From: Aquimarina sp. BL5
GTDB lineage: Bacteria; Bacteroidota; Bacteroidia; Flavobacteriales; Flavobacteriaceae
Assembly (NCBI RefSeq): GCF_003443675.1
Contig: NZ_CP031963.1
Coordinates: 5,554,501 to 5,618,500 of the forward strand
Direction: 5' to 3'
Length of the DNA: 64,000 nucleotides
Shown piece after piece: positions 42,253 through 57,200 of the stretch. Every line of letters begins with the position of its first letter. The first letter of the stretch is position 1. Under the pieces are notes generated by a model that ran no database searches, was not told the DNA's origin, and saw only the letters and a list, made by a program, of their open reading frames with translations. Made by a program: the position numbers and the translations under genes.

Positions 42253-45200
42253 ATGCAAAAGATTTACAAGCAAGTATCATTTTTTTTTCAAAAATTAGTC
42301 AATGGAACTACAGACAAAAATTCTTACTATAAGTTAAATAACATTTTGGTAATTGTTGGTTGCGTTTTCTTAATGAATCCATTGCTTCTAAAAGCTCAAG
42401 ATAGAGTTGAAGTGTATAACGGTCCAAATTATCATAATGGTTCGGTTGATACATTTACTAATAACTATTATGTAGTAGAACAAAATAATGATTTTGGCAA
42501 AATAATAAGTAGAAAGAGTTCTTTTTCAAGATCTCCTTTGGATCCTCCTGTTCTTGATCTAGATAATTTGGTCGTAGGTACCGATTTTGAGTTTAATCAG
42601 GTTCCTGATCCAGGTTTTGGATATACAGTAGGGAGAGGAGTTAGTCTTACCTCGGATAATGGTTTTGTGTCTGGAGGAACTTTTACTGTTACTGGCAATG
42701 TAGATGCTAATGAACAAATTTTTCTTTTCGCAGATGGGGGAGGAATTAATTTTTTCACCTTAGGAGGTACAAATTCTGCTACATATAGTTTTAATGGAGG
42801 TGCAATAGTTATTCAATTATCGCAAGTCGGAACTAATTTTACGATTTCAGAAACTTCTAATAATCCAATACCAAATGATGTTTTCGAAGATTTTATTTTG
42901 GGAATCTTCTATAGAAATTTTCAAGATCCTTATTCAGTTGGCTCTAGGTTTATAGATTTCACTGTTAATGATACTACTGGTGGGTCATCAATGTCGCAAA
43001 CTAGGATTAATATAGTTCGATTCCCAACACAGACATATGCTGCAGACGATTCTAATTCAATTTCAGCTGATTCGACTATTGATATTACGGGTAATTTATT
43101 AGGTAATGATACACCACCGTCTGGTACTCCTGCTCTAACGGTTACAGAAGTTGATGTGTTTCCTGCTGCAGTAGGAACAACTTACCAAACTCTTTATGGA
43201 GAAATCACAATCAATTCGAATGGTTCATATACGTACACGGTTGATAATAACGATGAAGCCGTGCTAGGGTTAATTAACGGGACTTCATTAGATGACATCA
43301 TATCATATACGGTAGAAGATGATGATGGAATGTTCGATTATGGAATACTCACTATTACTATTAACGGAGTTGATGACCCTCCGTTAGCTATTGATGATGT
43401 TAACAGTGTAACCGTTAATATTAACAATACAGCAACTGGAAACGTAATTGATGGTGATGGTGCTGGAGTAGGTCAAGATTTATTAGATCGACCTTTGTCT
43501 AGGTTAATTTGGGAGAATGAATTTATGAACGGTCAAGCCGTAGATGGTTTGTCAAGAACGGTAGATGGCATAATGTTAAGTTTTACAGAACTGGACCCAG
43601 ATGGCATAGGAGATGCAAATAACTTAATTTCATTGAATACTGGTACAAATGGAGGACATACTGGATATTTGTTATTTAGTATAGATCCGCCATCTCAACC
43701 CGTTGCTGATACCGAGATCATTATTGGCTTTTCGGAACAAGTCTTTAATCTTGGTTTTTTAGTAACAGATATTGATTATTCACAAGGAAGCTTTTGGCAA
43801 GATCAAATGACAATTCAGGGTAGTTTGTCAGGTTCCCCTGTTTCTTATCAGTTTACTAGAACAGGGGGTATAGTGGAAACAGGTAGTGATACATTTTATG
43901 GTGTAGGAAATGCTGTGCCATCAGATGCCACAGGTAATATTAATGTAGCGTTTGATGGACCGATTGATCAATTAGTGTTGTCATACAATTACGGTCCGGA
44001 TGCAACTGCAGCCGATCCAAGTGCACAAATAGCAGGTGTTTCGGACATTTTTTGGCAAGGAGATAATGGGGTAACGGTGATAACTATAAATGGTATTCCT
44101 GTTGTTGGTGCAACCACAGTAGCAACTACCTATGGTTTTATTACTGTTAATCCAGATGGTACATATACCTATACAGTAGATACCACAAACCCCGCCGTGG
44201 CTAATTTATTGGTAGGCCAAACTCTTACAGACACGATTCCTTATGAATTACGAGATGCACTTCTTAGTATTGATGATGCTAATCTTATAATAACGATTAA
44301 TGGGTCTGCTGTAGATACTGATATGGATGGAGAACCGGATTGGACTGATTTAGATGATGATAATGACGGTATACTAGATGAAAATGAATGTTATGTAAGT
44401 ACTGTACTTATAGGAAGTCCAGATGGAGTAGAAGACGGTAGTTTTGGAGTAGGGTATTGGGACACTGAATATTATAGTGGGCATTTTGCAATTACAGGTT
44501 CTACATTTGGAAATAGTAACCAAAACAGCACATTAAATGGTTCACCAGGTACTCCCACTTTTGTTGGGGAGGCTTATGTAGGTGGTAATTCTCTAAATTT
44601 TACGGAGTCAGGATCTTATGCAGAAACTTCATCAGGTGTTTTTGATACAAATACGAGTACAGGTTTAGTACCTCCTAGTTATGTAGGTACAAATATTGAT
44701 GATGTAGGTTTTCAACCTTATTATCAAACAATATTTAAACGTGAAGCTGATATAGATGGGGTATTAACTTTTGGTAGTACTGGATTTAGTGTTGATGATG
44801 TATTTGAACTTTTTATTAATGGAACAAGACAAGTTTTTGCTGCTTTTTGTTGTGGAGCTACGAGTACCCCAAATGATTCGTTTAGTTTTCCAGTCACATC
44901 AGGGGATCAATTAGAAATCAGATATACCAATTTGGGTTTTGTTGGTAGTTTTCAGTTTAATTTGTTACTAACTCCATCCTGTAATATTGATATAGATGGA
45001 GATGGAGATCCTAATGGACAGGACTTGGATAGTGATAATGATGGTTGTGATGACGTGGTAGAATCCGGTGGTACGGATACAACTCCTGTAGATGGAGTAT
45101 TAGACGGTACCGGTTTTGATGGAAATGGATTGGTAACCGGTGGTACTGGAGGTTATGATGGAATTACAGGAAATGAATATGTAGCTACGCAATTAACAGT

Positions 45201-48200
45201 GGGTACTCCACCTGCAAACGAAACCGTAAATGCAGGAGAGACTGCTACTTTTAGTGTTGTTGCTACCGCTCAATCAACTACTACATTCTCTAGTGGCACT
45301 CCAAATTATACAGTACCTCCCGCTACGGATGTATCAGGAGCTATTGTGTACCAATGGCAAAGAAACGGAGTAAATATTAATGGAACTACGGATGGTGGTG
45401 TATATAGTGGATTCAATGGAGCTACCCTAACAATCACAAATCCAACAACAGCTCTAGATGGGAATACGTATAACGTGATCGTTACACATCCTGCTAATGT
45501 ATGTATTAATGAACAAAATAATGCTTCTTTAACGGTAAATCCGACCAGTGATTTGAGTTTGGTTAAGGGAGTTGATAATAGCACTCCAAATGTAGGAGAG
45601 GATGTTGTTTTCACCTTGACAGTTACTAATGACGGTCCTAATGATTTACCATTAGGTGCTACCGTAATAGATCAGTTACCAAGTGGGTATACTTATGTAT
45701 CTGACAATGGATCCGGTGCGTATGTAAGTGGTACAGGCGTTTGGACCTTACCAGCGATTGCTAATGGATCAAGTGTTAGTTTAGAGATTACTGCCACAGT
45801 AAATGCGAGTGGTGATTATGGTAATACGGCTCAGGTTGCTACGAGTCCCAATAATGATCCAGACAGTACGCCTGGGAATGATATAGAATCAGAAGATGAT
45901 CAGAACACGAATACGCCTACGGTAGGTCAGACCAGTGATTTGAGTTTGGTTAAGGGAGTTGATAATAGCACTCCAAATGTAGGAGAGGATGTTGTTTTCA
46001 CCTTGACAGTTACTAATGACGGTCCTAATGATTTACCATTAGGGGCTACCGTAATAGATCAGTTACCGAGTGGATATACCTATGTATCTGACAATGGTTC
46101 CGGTGCGTATGTAAGTGGTACAGGCGTTTGGACCTTACCAGCGATTGCTAATGGATCAAGTGTTAGTTTAGAGATTACCGCTACGGTGAATGCGAGTGGT
46201 GATTATGGTAATACGGCTCAGGTTGCTACGAGTCCCAATAATGATCCAGACAGTACGCCTGGGAATGATATAGAATCAGAAGATGATCAGAACACGAATA
46301 CGCCTACGGTAGGTCAGACCAGTGATTTGAGTTTGGTTAAGGGAGTTGATAATAGCACTCCAAATGTAGGAGAGGATGTTGTTTTCACCTTGACAGTTAC
46401 TAATGACGGTCCTAATGATTTACCATTAGGTGCTACCGTAATAGATCAGTTACCAAGTGGATATACCTATGTATCTGACAATGGATCCGGTGCGTATGTA
46501 AGTGGTACAGGCGTTTGGACCTTACCAGCGATTGCTAATGGATCAAGTGTTAGTTTAGAGATTACCGCTACGGTGAATGCGAGTGGTGATTATGGTAATA
46601 CGGCTCAGGTTGCTACGAGTCCCAATAATGATCCAGACAGTACGCCTGGGAATGATATAGAATCAGAAGATGATCAGAACACGAATACGCCTACGGTAGG
46701 TCAGACCAGTGATTTGAGTTTGGTTAAGGGAGTTGATAATAGCACTCCAAATGTAGGAGAGGATGTTGTTTTCACCTTGACAGTTACTAATGACGGTCCT
46801 AATGATTTACCATTAGGTGCTACCGTAATAGATCAGTTACCAAGTGGATATACCTATGTATCTGACAATGGATCCGGTGCGTATGTAAGTGGTACAGGCG
46901 TTTGGACCTTACCAGCGATTGCTAATGGATCAAGTGTTAGTTTAGAGATTACCGCTACGGTGAATGCGAGTGGTGATTATGGTAATACGGCTCAGGTTGC
47001 TACGAGTCCCAATAATGATCCAGACAGTACGCCTGGGAATGATATAGAATCAGAAGATGATCAGAACACGAATACGCCTACGGTAGGTCAGACCAGTGAT
47101 TTGAGTTTGGTTAAGGGAGTTGATAATAGCACTCCAAATGTAGGAGAGGATGTTGTTTTCACCTTGACAGTTACTAATGACGGTCCTAATGATTTACCAT
47201 TAGGTGCTACCGTAATAGATCAGTTACCAAGTGGATATACCTATGTATCTGACAATGGATCCGGTGCGTATGTAAGTGGTACAGGCGTTTGGACCTTACC
47301 AGCGATTGCTAATGGATCAAGTGTTAGTTTAGAGATTACCGCTACGGTGAATGCGAGTGGTGATTATGGTAATACGGCTCAGGTTGCTACGAGTCCCAAT
47401 AATGATCCAGACAGTACGCCTGGGAATGATATAGAATCAGAAGATGATCAGAACACGAATACGCCTACGGTAGGTCAGACCAGTGATTTGAGTTTGGTTA
47501 AGGGAGTTGATAATAGCACTCCAAATGTAGGAGAGAATGTTGTTTTCACCTTGACAGTTACTAATGACGGTCCTAATGATTTACCATTAGGGGCTACCGT
47601 AATAGATCAGTTACCGAGTGGATATACCTATGTATCTGACAATGGTTCCGGTGCGTATGTAAGTGGTACAGGCGTTTGGACCTTACCAGCGATTGCTAAT
47701 GGATCAAGTGTTAGTTTAGAGATTACCGCTACGGTAAATGCGAGTGGTGATTATGGTAATACGGCTCAGGTTGCTACGAGTCCCAATAATGATCCAGACA
47801 GTACGCCTGGGAATGATATAGAATCAGAAGATGATCAGAACACGAATACGCCTACGGTAGGTCAGACCAGTGATTTGAGTTTGGTTAAGGGAGTTGATAA
47901 TAGCACTCCAAATGTAGGAGAGAATGTTGTTTTCACCTTGACAGTTACTAATGACGGTCCTAATGATTTACCATTAGGTGCTACCGTAATAGATCAGTTA
48001 CCGAGTGGATACACCTATGGATCTGACAATGGATCCGGTGCGTATGTAAGTGGTACAGGCGTTTGGACCTTACCAGCGATTGCTAATGGATCAAGTGTTA
48101 GTTTAGAGATTACCGCTACGGTGAATGCGAGTGGTGATTATGGTAATACGGCTCAGGTTGCTACGAGTCCCAATAATGATCCAGACAGTACGCCTGGGAA

Positions 48201-51200
48201 TGATATAGAATCAGAAGATGATCAGAACACGAATACGCCTACGGTAGGTCAGACCAGTGATTTGAGTTTGGTTAAGGGAGTTGATAATAGCACTCCAAAT
48301 GTAGGAGAGGATGTTGTTTTCACCTTGACAGTTACTAATGACGGTCCTAATGATTTACCATTAGGTGCTACCGTAATAGATCAGTTACCAAGTGGATATA
48401 CCTATGTATCTGACAATGGATCCGGTGCGTATGTAAGTGGTACAGGCGTTTGGACCTTACCAGCGATTGCTAATGGATCAAGTGTTAGTTTAGAGATTAC
48501 CGCTACGGTGAATGCGAGTGGTGATTATGGTAATACGGCTCAGGTTGCTACGAGTCCCAATAATGATCCAGACAGTACGCCTGGGAATGATATAGAATCA
48601 GAAGATGATCAGAACACGAATACGCCTACGGTAGGTCAGACCAGTGATTTGAGTTTGGTTAAGGGAGTTGATAATAGCACTCCAAATGTAGGAGAGAATG
48701 TTGTTTTCACCTTGACAGTTACTAATGACGGTCCTAATGATTTACCATTAGGGGCTACCGTAATAGATCAGTTACCGAGTGGATATACCTATGTATCTGA
48801 CAATGGTTCCGGTGCGTATGTAAGTGGTACAGGCGTTTGGACCTTACCAGCGATTGCTAATGGATCAAGTGTTAGTTTAGAGATTACCGCTACGGTAAAT
48901 GCGAGTGGTGATTATGGTAATACGGCTCAGGTTGCTACGAGTCCCAATAATGATCCAGACAGTACGCCTGGGAATGATATAGAATCAGAAGATGATCAGA
49001 ACACGAATACGCCTACGGTAGGTCAGACCAGTGATTTGAGTTTGGTTAAGGGAGTTGATAATAGCACTCCAAATGTAGGAGAGAATGTTGTTTTCACCTT
49101 GACAGTTACTAATGACGGTCCTAATGATTTACCATTAGGGGCTACCGTAATAGATCAGTTACCGAGTGGATATACCTATGTATCTGACAATGGTTCCGGT
49201 GCGTATGTAAGTGGTACAGGCGTTTGGACCTTACCAGCGATTGCTAATGGATCAAGTGTTAGTTTAGAGATTACCGCTACGGTAAATGCGAGTGGTGATT
49301 ATGGTAATACGGCTCAGGTTGCTACGAGTCCCAATAATGATCCAGACAGTACGCCTGGGAATGATATAGAATCAGAAGATGATCAGAACACGAATACGCC
49401 TACGGTAGGTCAGACCAGTGATTTGAGTTTGGTTAAGGGAGTTGATAATAGCACTCCAAATGTAGGAGAGAATGTTGTTTTCACCTTGACAGTTACTAAT
49501 GACGGTCCTAATGATTTACCATTAGGGGCTACTGTAATAGATCAGTTACCGAGTGGATATACCTATGTATCTGACAATGGATCCGGTGCGTATGTAAGTG
49601 GTACAGGCGTTTGGACCTTACCAGCGATTGCTAATGGATCAAGTGTTAGTTTAGAGATTACCGCTACGGTGAATGCGAGTGGTGATTATGGTAATACGGC
49701 TCAGGTTGCTACGAGTCCCAATAATGATCCAGACAGTACGCCTGGGAATGATATAGAATCAGAAGATGATCAGAACACGAATACGCCTACGGTAGGTCAG
49801 ACCAGTGATTTGAGTTTGGTTAAGGGAGTTGATAATAGCACTCCAAATGTAGGAGAGGATGTTGTTTTCACCTTGACAGTTACTAATGACGGTCCTAATG
49901 ATTTACCATTAGGTGCTACCGTAATAGATCAGTTACCAAGTGGATATACCTATGTATCTGACAATGGATCCGGTGCGTATGTAAGTGGTACAGGCGTTTG
50001 GACCTTACCAGCGATTGCTAATGGATCAAGTGTTAGTTTAGAGATTACCGCTACGGTGAATGCGAGTGGTGATTATGGTAATACGGCTCAGGTTGCTACG
50101 AGTCCCAATAATGATCCAGACAGTACGCCTGGGAATGATATAGAATCAGAAGATGATCAGAACACGAATACGCCTACGGTAGGTCAGACCAGTGATTTGA
50201 GTTTGGTTAAGGGAGTTGATAATAGCACTCCAAATGTAGGAGAGGATGTTGTTTTCACCTTGACAGTTACTAATGACGGTCCTAATGATTTACCATTAGG
50301 GGCTACCGTAATAGATCAGTTACCGAGTGGATATACCTATGTATCTGACAATGGTTCCGGTGCGTATGTAAGTGGTACAGGCGTTTGGACCTTACCAGCG
50401 ATTGCTAATGGATCAAGTGTTAGTTTAGAGATTACCGCTACGGTGAATGCGAGTGGTGATTATGGTAATACGGCTCAGGTTGCTACGAGTCCCAATAATG
50501 ATCCAGACAGTACGCCTGGGAATGATATAGAATCAGAAGATGATCAGAACACGAATACGCCTACGGTAGGTCAGACCAGTGATTTGAGTTTGGTTAAGGG
50601 AGTTGATAATAGCACTCCAAATGTAGGAGAGGATGTTGTTTTCACCTTGACAGTTACTAATGACGGTCCTAATGATTTACCATTAGGTGCTACCGTAATA
50701 GATCAGTTACCAAGTGGATATACCTATGTATCTGACAATGGATCCGGTGCGTATGTAAGTGGTACAGGCGTTTGGACCTTACCAGCGATTGCTAATGGAT
50801 CAAGTGTTAGTTTAGAGATTACCGCTACGGTGAATGCGAGTGGTGATTATGGTAATACGGCTCAGGTTGCTACGAGTCCCAATAATGATCCAGACAGTAC
50901 GCCTGGGAATGATATAGAATCAGAAGATGATCAGAACACGAATACGCCTACGGTAGGTCAGACCAGTGATTTGAGTTTGGTTAAGGGAGTTGATAATAGC
51001 ACTCCAAATGTAGGAGAGAATGTTGTTTTCACCTTGACAGTTACTAATGACGGTCCTAATGATTTACCATTAGGGGCTACCGTAATAGATCAGTTACCGA
51101 GTGGATATACCTATGTATCTGACAATGGTTCCGGTGCGTATGTAAGTGGTACAGGCGTTTGGACCTTACCAGCGATTGCTAATGGATCAAGTGTTAGTTT

Positions 51201-54200
51201 AGAGATTACCGCTACGGTAAATGCGAGTGGTGATTATGGTAATACGGCTCAGGTTGCTACGAGTCCCAATAATGATCCAGACAGTACGCCTGGGAATGAT
51301 ATAGAATCAGAAGATGATCAGAACACGAATACGCCTACGGTAGGTCAGACCAGTGATTTGAGTTTGGTTAAGGGAGTTGATAATAGCACTCCAAATGTAG
51401 GAGAGAATGTTGTTTTCACCTTGACAGTTACTAATGACGGTCCTAATGATTTACCATTAGGGGCTACCGTAATAGATCAGTTACCAAGTGGATATACCTA
51501 TGTATCTGACAATGGATCCGGTGCGTATGTAAGTGGTACAGGCGTTTGGACCTTACCAGCGATTGCTAATGGATCAAGTGTTAGTTTAGAGATTACCGCT
51601 ACGGTGAATGCGAGTGGTGATTATGGTAATACGGCTCAGGTTGCTACGAGTCCCAATAATGATCCAGACAGTACGCCTGGGAATGATATAGAATCAGAAG
51701 ATGATCAGAACACGAATACGCCTACGGTAGGTCAGACCAGTGATTTGAGTTTGGTTAAGGGAGTTGATAATAGCACTCCAAATGTAGGAGAGGATGTTGT
51801 TTTCACCTTGACAGTTACTAATGACGGTCCTAATGATTTACCATTAGGGGCTACCGTAATAGATCAGTTACCGAGTGGATATACCTATGTATCTGACAAT
51901 GGTTCCGGTGCGTATGTAAGTGGTACAGGCGTTTGGACCTTACCAGCGATTGCTAATGGATCAAGTGTTAGTTTAGAGATTACCGCTACGGTGAATGCGA
52001 GTGGTGATTATGGTAATACGGCTCAGGTTGCTACGAGTCCCAATAATGATCCAGACAGTACGCCTGGGAATGATATAGAATCAGAAGATGATCAGAACAC
52101 GAATACGCCTACGGTAGGTCAGACCAGTGATTTGAGTTTGGTTAAGGGAGTTGATAATAGCACTCCAAATGTAGGAGAGAATGTTGTTTTCACCTTGACA
52201 GTTACTAATGACGGTCCTAATGATTTACCATTAGGGGCTACCGTAATAGATCAGTTACCGAGTGGATATACCTATGTATCTGACAATGGTTCCGGTGCGT
52301 ATGTAAGTGGTACAGGCGTTTGGACCTTACCAGCGATTGCTAATGGATCAAGTGTTAGTTTAGAGATTACCGCTACGGTAAATGCGAGTGGTGATTATGG
52401 TAATACGGCTCAGGTTGCTACGAGTCCCAATAATGATCCAGACAGTACGCCTGGGAATGATATAGAATCAGAAGATGATCAGAACACGAATACGCCTACG
52501 GTAGGTCAGACCAGTGATTTGAGTTTGGTTAAGGGAGTTGATAATAGCACTCCAAATGTAGGAGAGAATGTTGTTTTCACCTTGACAGTTACTAATGACG
52601 GTCCTAATGATTTACCATTAGGGGCTACCGTAATAGATCAGTTACCGAGTGGATATACCTATGTATCTGACAATGGTTCCGGTGCGTATGTAAGTGGTAC
52701 AGGCGTTTGGACCTTACCAGCGATTGCTAATGGATCAAGTGTTAGTTTAGAGATTACCGCTACGGTAAATGCGAGTGGTGATTATGGTAATACGGCTCAG
52801 GTTGCTACGAGTCCCAATAATGATCCAGACAGTACGCCTGGGAATGATATAGAATCAGAAGATGATCAGAACACGAATACGCCTACGGTAGGTCAGACCA
52901 GTGATTTGAGTTTGGTTAAGGGAGTTGATAATAGCACTCCAAATGTAGGAGAGAATGTTGTTTTCACCTTGACAGTTACTAATGACGGTCCTAATGATTT
53001 ACCATTAGGGGCTACTGTAATAGATCAGTTACCGAGTGGATATACCTATGTATCTGACAATGGATCCGGTGCGTATGTAAGTGGTACAGGCGTTTGGACC
53101 TTACCAGCGATTGCTAATGGATCAAGTGTTAGTTTAGAGATTACCGCTACGGTGAATGCGAGTGGTGATTATGGTAATACGGCTCAGGTTGCTACGAGTC
53201 CCAATAATGATCCAGACAGTACGCCTGGGAATGATATAGAATCAGAAGATGATCAGAACACGAATACGCCTACGGTAGGTCAGACCAGTGATTTGAGTTT
53301 GGTTAAGGGAGTTGATAATAGCACTCCAAATGTAGGAGAGGATGTTGTTTTCACCTTGACAGTTACTAATGACGGTCCTAATGATTTACCATTAGGTGCT
53401 ACCGTAATAGATCAGTTACCAAGTGGATATACCTATGTATCTGACAATGGATCCGGTGCGTATGTAAGTGGTACAGGCGTTTGGACCTTACCAGCGATTG
53501 CTAATGGATCAAGTGTTAGTTTAGAGATTACCGCTACGGTGAATGCGAGTGGTGATTATGGTAATACGGCTCAGGTTGCTACGAGTCCCAATAATGATCC
53601 AGACAGTACGCCTGGGAATGATATAGAATCAGAAGATGATCAGAACACGAATACGCCTACGGTAGGTCAGACCAGTGATTTGAGTTTGGTTAAGGGAGTT
53701 GATAATAGCACTCCAAATGTAGGAGAGGATGTTGTTTTCACCTTGACAGTTACTAATGACGGTCCTAATGATTTACCATTAGGGGCTACCGTAATAGATC
53801 AGTTACCGAGTGGATATACCTATGTATCTGACAATGGTTCCGGTGCGTATGTAAGTGGTACAGGCGTTTGGACCTTACCAGCGATTGCTAATGGATCAAG
53901 TGTTAGTTTAGAGATTACCGCTACGGTGAATGCGAGTGGTGATTATGGTAATACGGCTCAGGTTGCTACGAGTCCCAATAATGATCCAGACAGTACGCCT
54001 GGGAATGATATAGAATCAGAAGATGATCAGAACACGAATACGCCTACGGTAGGTCAGACCAGTGATTTGAGTTTGGTTAAGGGAGTTGATAATAGCACTC
54101 CAAATGTAGGAGAGGATGTTGTTTTCACCTTGACAGTTACTAATGACGGTCCTAATGATTTACCATTAGGTGCTACCGTAATAGATCAGTTACCAAGTGG

Positions 54201-57200
54201 ATATACCTATGTATCTGACAATGGATCCGGTGCGTATGTAAGTGGTACAGGCGTTTGGACCTTACCAGCGATTGCTAATGGATCAAGTGTTAGTTTAGAG
54301 ATTACCGCTACGGTGAATGCGAGTGGTGATTATGGTAATACGGCTCAGGTTGCTACGAGTCCCAATAATGATCCAGACAGTACGCCTGGGAATGATATAG
54401 AATCAGAAGATGATCAGAACACGAATACGCCTACGGTAGGTCAGACCAGTGATTTGAGTTTGGTTAAGGGAGTTGATAATAGCACTCCAAATGTAGGAGA
54501 GAATGTTGTTTTCACCTTGACAGTTACTAATGACGGTCCTAATGATTTACCATTAGGGGCTACCGTAATAGATCAGTTACCGAGTGGATATACCTATGTA
54601 TCTGACAATGGTTCCGGTGCGTATGTAAGTGGTACAGGCGTTTGGACCTTACCAGCGATTGCTAATGGATCAAGTGTTAGTTTAGAGATTACCGCTACGG
54701 TAAATGCGAGTGGTGATTATGGTAATACGGCTCAGGTTGCTACGAGTCCCAATAATGATCCAGACAGTACGCCTGGGAATGATATAGAATCAGAAGATGA
54801 TCAGAACACGAATACGCCTACGGTAGGTCAGACCAGTGATTTGAGTTTGGTTAAGGGAGTTGATAATAGCACTCCAAATGTAGGAGAGAATGTTGTTTTC
54901 ACCTTGACAGTTACTAATGACGGTCCTAATGATTTACCATTAGGGGCTACCGTAATAGATCAGTTACCAAGTGGATATACCTATGTATCTGACAATGGAT
55001 CCGGTGCGTATGTAAGTGGTACAGGCGTTTGGACCTTACCAGCGATTGCTAATGGATCAAGTGTTAGTTTAGAGATTACCGCTACGGTGAATGCGAGTGG
55101 TGATTATGGTAATACGGCTCAGGTTGCTACGAGTCCCAATAATGATCCAGACAGTACGCCTGGGAATGATATAGAATCAGAAGATGATCAGAACACGAAT
55201 ACGCCTACGGTAGGTCAGACCAGTGATTTGAGTTTGGTTAAGGGAGTTGATAATAGCACTCCAAATGTAGGAGAGGATGTTGTTTTCACCTTGACAGTTA
55301 CTAATGACGGTCCTAATGATTTACCATTAGGGGCTACCGTAATAGATCAGTTACCGAGTGGATATACCTATGTATCTGACAATGGTTCCGGTGCGTATGT
55401 AAGTGGTACAGGCGTTTGGACCTTACCAGCGATTGCTAATGGATCAAGTGTTAGTTTAGAGATTACCGCTACGGTGAATGCGAGTGGTGATTATGGTAAT
55501 ACGGCTCAGGTTGCTACGAGTCCCAATAATGATCCAGACAGTACGCCTGGGAATGATATAGAATCAGAAGATGATCAGAACACGAATACGCCTACGGTAG
55601 GTCAGACCAGTGATTTGAGTTTGGTTAAGGGAGTTGATAATAGCACTCCAAATGTAGGAGAGGATGTTGTTTTCACCTTGACAGTTACTAATGACGGTCC
55701 TAATGATTTACCATTAGGTGCTACCGTAATAGATCAGTTACCAAGTGGATATACCTATGTATCTGACAATGGATCCGGTGCGTATGTAAGTGGTACAGGC
55801 GTTTGGACCTTACCAGCGATTGCTAATGGATCAAGTGTTAGTTTAGAGATTACCGCTACGGTGAATGCGAGTGGTGATTATGGTAATACGGCTCAGGTTG
55901 CTACGAGTCCCAATAATGATCCAGACAGTACGCCTGGGAATGATATAGAATCAGAAGATGATCAGAACACGAATACGCCTACGGTAGGTCAGACCAGTGA
56001 TTTGAGTTTGGTTAAGGGAGTTGATAATAGCACTCCAAATGTAGGAGAGGATGTTGTTTTCACCTTGACAGTTACTAATGACGGTCCTAATGATTTACCA
56101 TTAGGGGCTACCGTAATAGATCAGTTACCGAGTGGATATACCTATGTATCTGACAATGGATCCGGTGCGTATGTAAGTGGTACAGGCGTTTGGACCTTAC
56201 CAGCGATTGCTAATGGATCAAGTGTTAGTTTAGAGATTACCGCTACGGTGAATGCGAGTGGTGATTATGGTAATACGGCTCAGGTTGCTACGAGTCCCAA
56301 TAATGATCCAGACAGTACGCCTGGGAATGATATAGAATCAGAAGATGATCAGAACACGAATACGCCTACGGTAGGTCAGACCAGTGATTTGAGTTTGGTT
56401 AAGGGAGTTGATAATAGCACTCCAAATGTAGGAGAGGATGTTGTTTTCACCTTGACAGTTACTAATGACGGTCCTAATGATTTACCATTAGGTGCTACCG
56501 TAATAGATCAGTTACCAAGTGGATATACCTATGTATCTGACAATGGATCCGGTGCGTATGTAAGTGGTACAGGCGTTTGGACCTTACCAGCGATTGCTAA
56601 TGGATCAAGTGTTAGTTTAGAGATTACCGCTACGGTGAATGCGAGTGGTGATTATGGTAATACGGCTCAGGTTGCTACGAGTCCCAATAATGATCCAGAC
56701 AGTACGCCTGGGAATGATATAGAATCAGAAGATGATCAGAACACGAATACGCCTACGGTAGGTCAGACCAGTGATTTGAGTTTGGTTAAGGGAGTTGATA
56801 ATAGCACTCCAAATGTAGGAGAGAATGTTGTTTTCACCTTGACAGTTACTAATGACGGTCCTAATGATTTACCATTAGGGGCTACCGTAATAGATCAGTT
56901 ACCGAGTGGATATACCTATGTATCTGACAATGGATCCGGTGCGTATGTAAGTGGTACAGGCGTTTGGACCTTACCAGCGATTGCTAATGGATCAAGTGTT
57001 AGTTTAGAGATTACCGCTACGGTAAATGCGAGTGGTGATTATGGTAATACGGCTCAGGTTGCTACGAGTCCCAATAATGATCCAGACAGTACGCCTGGGA
57101 ATGATATAGAATCAGAAGATGATCAGAACACGAATACGCCTACGGTAGGTCAGACCAGTGATTTGAGTTTGGTTAAGGGAGTTGATAATAGCACTCCAAA

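Noticed and set aside
45306..45614. Minus-strand ORF inside the giant gene
   Set aside because: It is antisense to the Ig-like module and start of the array and has no family features; it is a shadow of the plus-strand frame.
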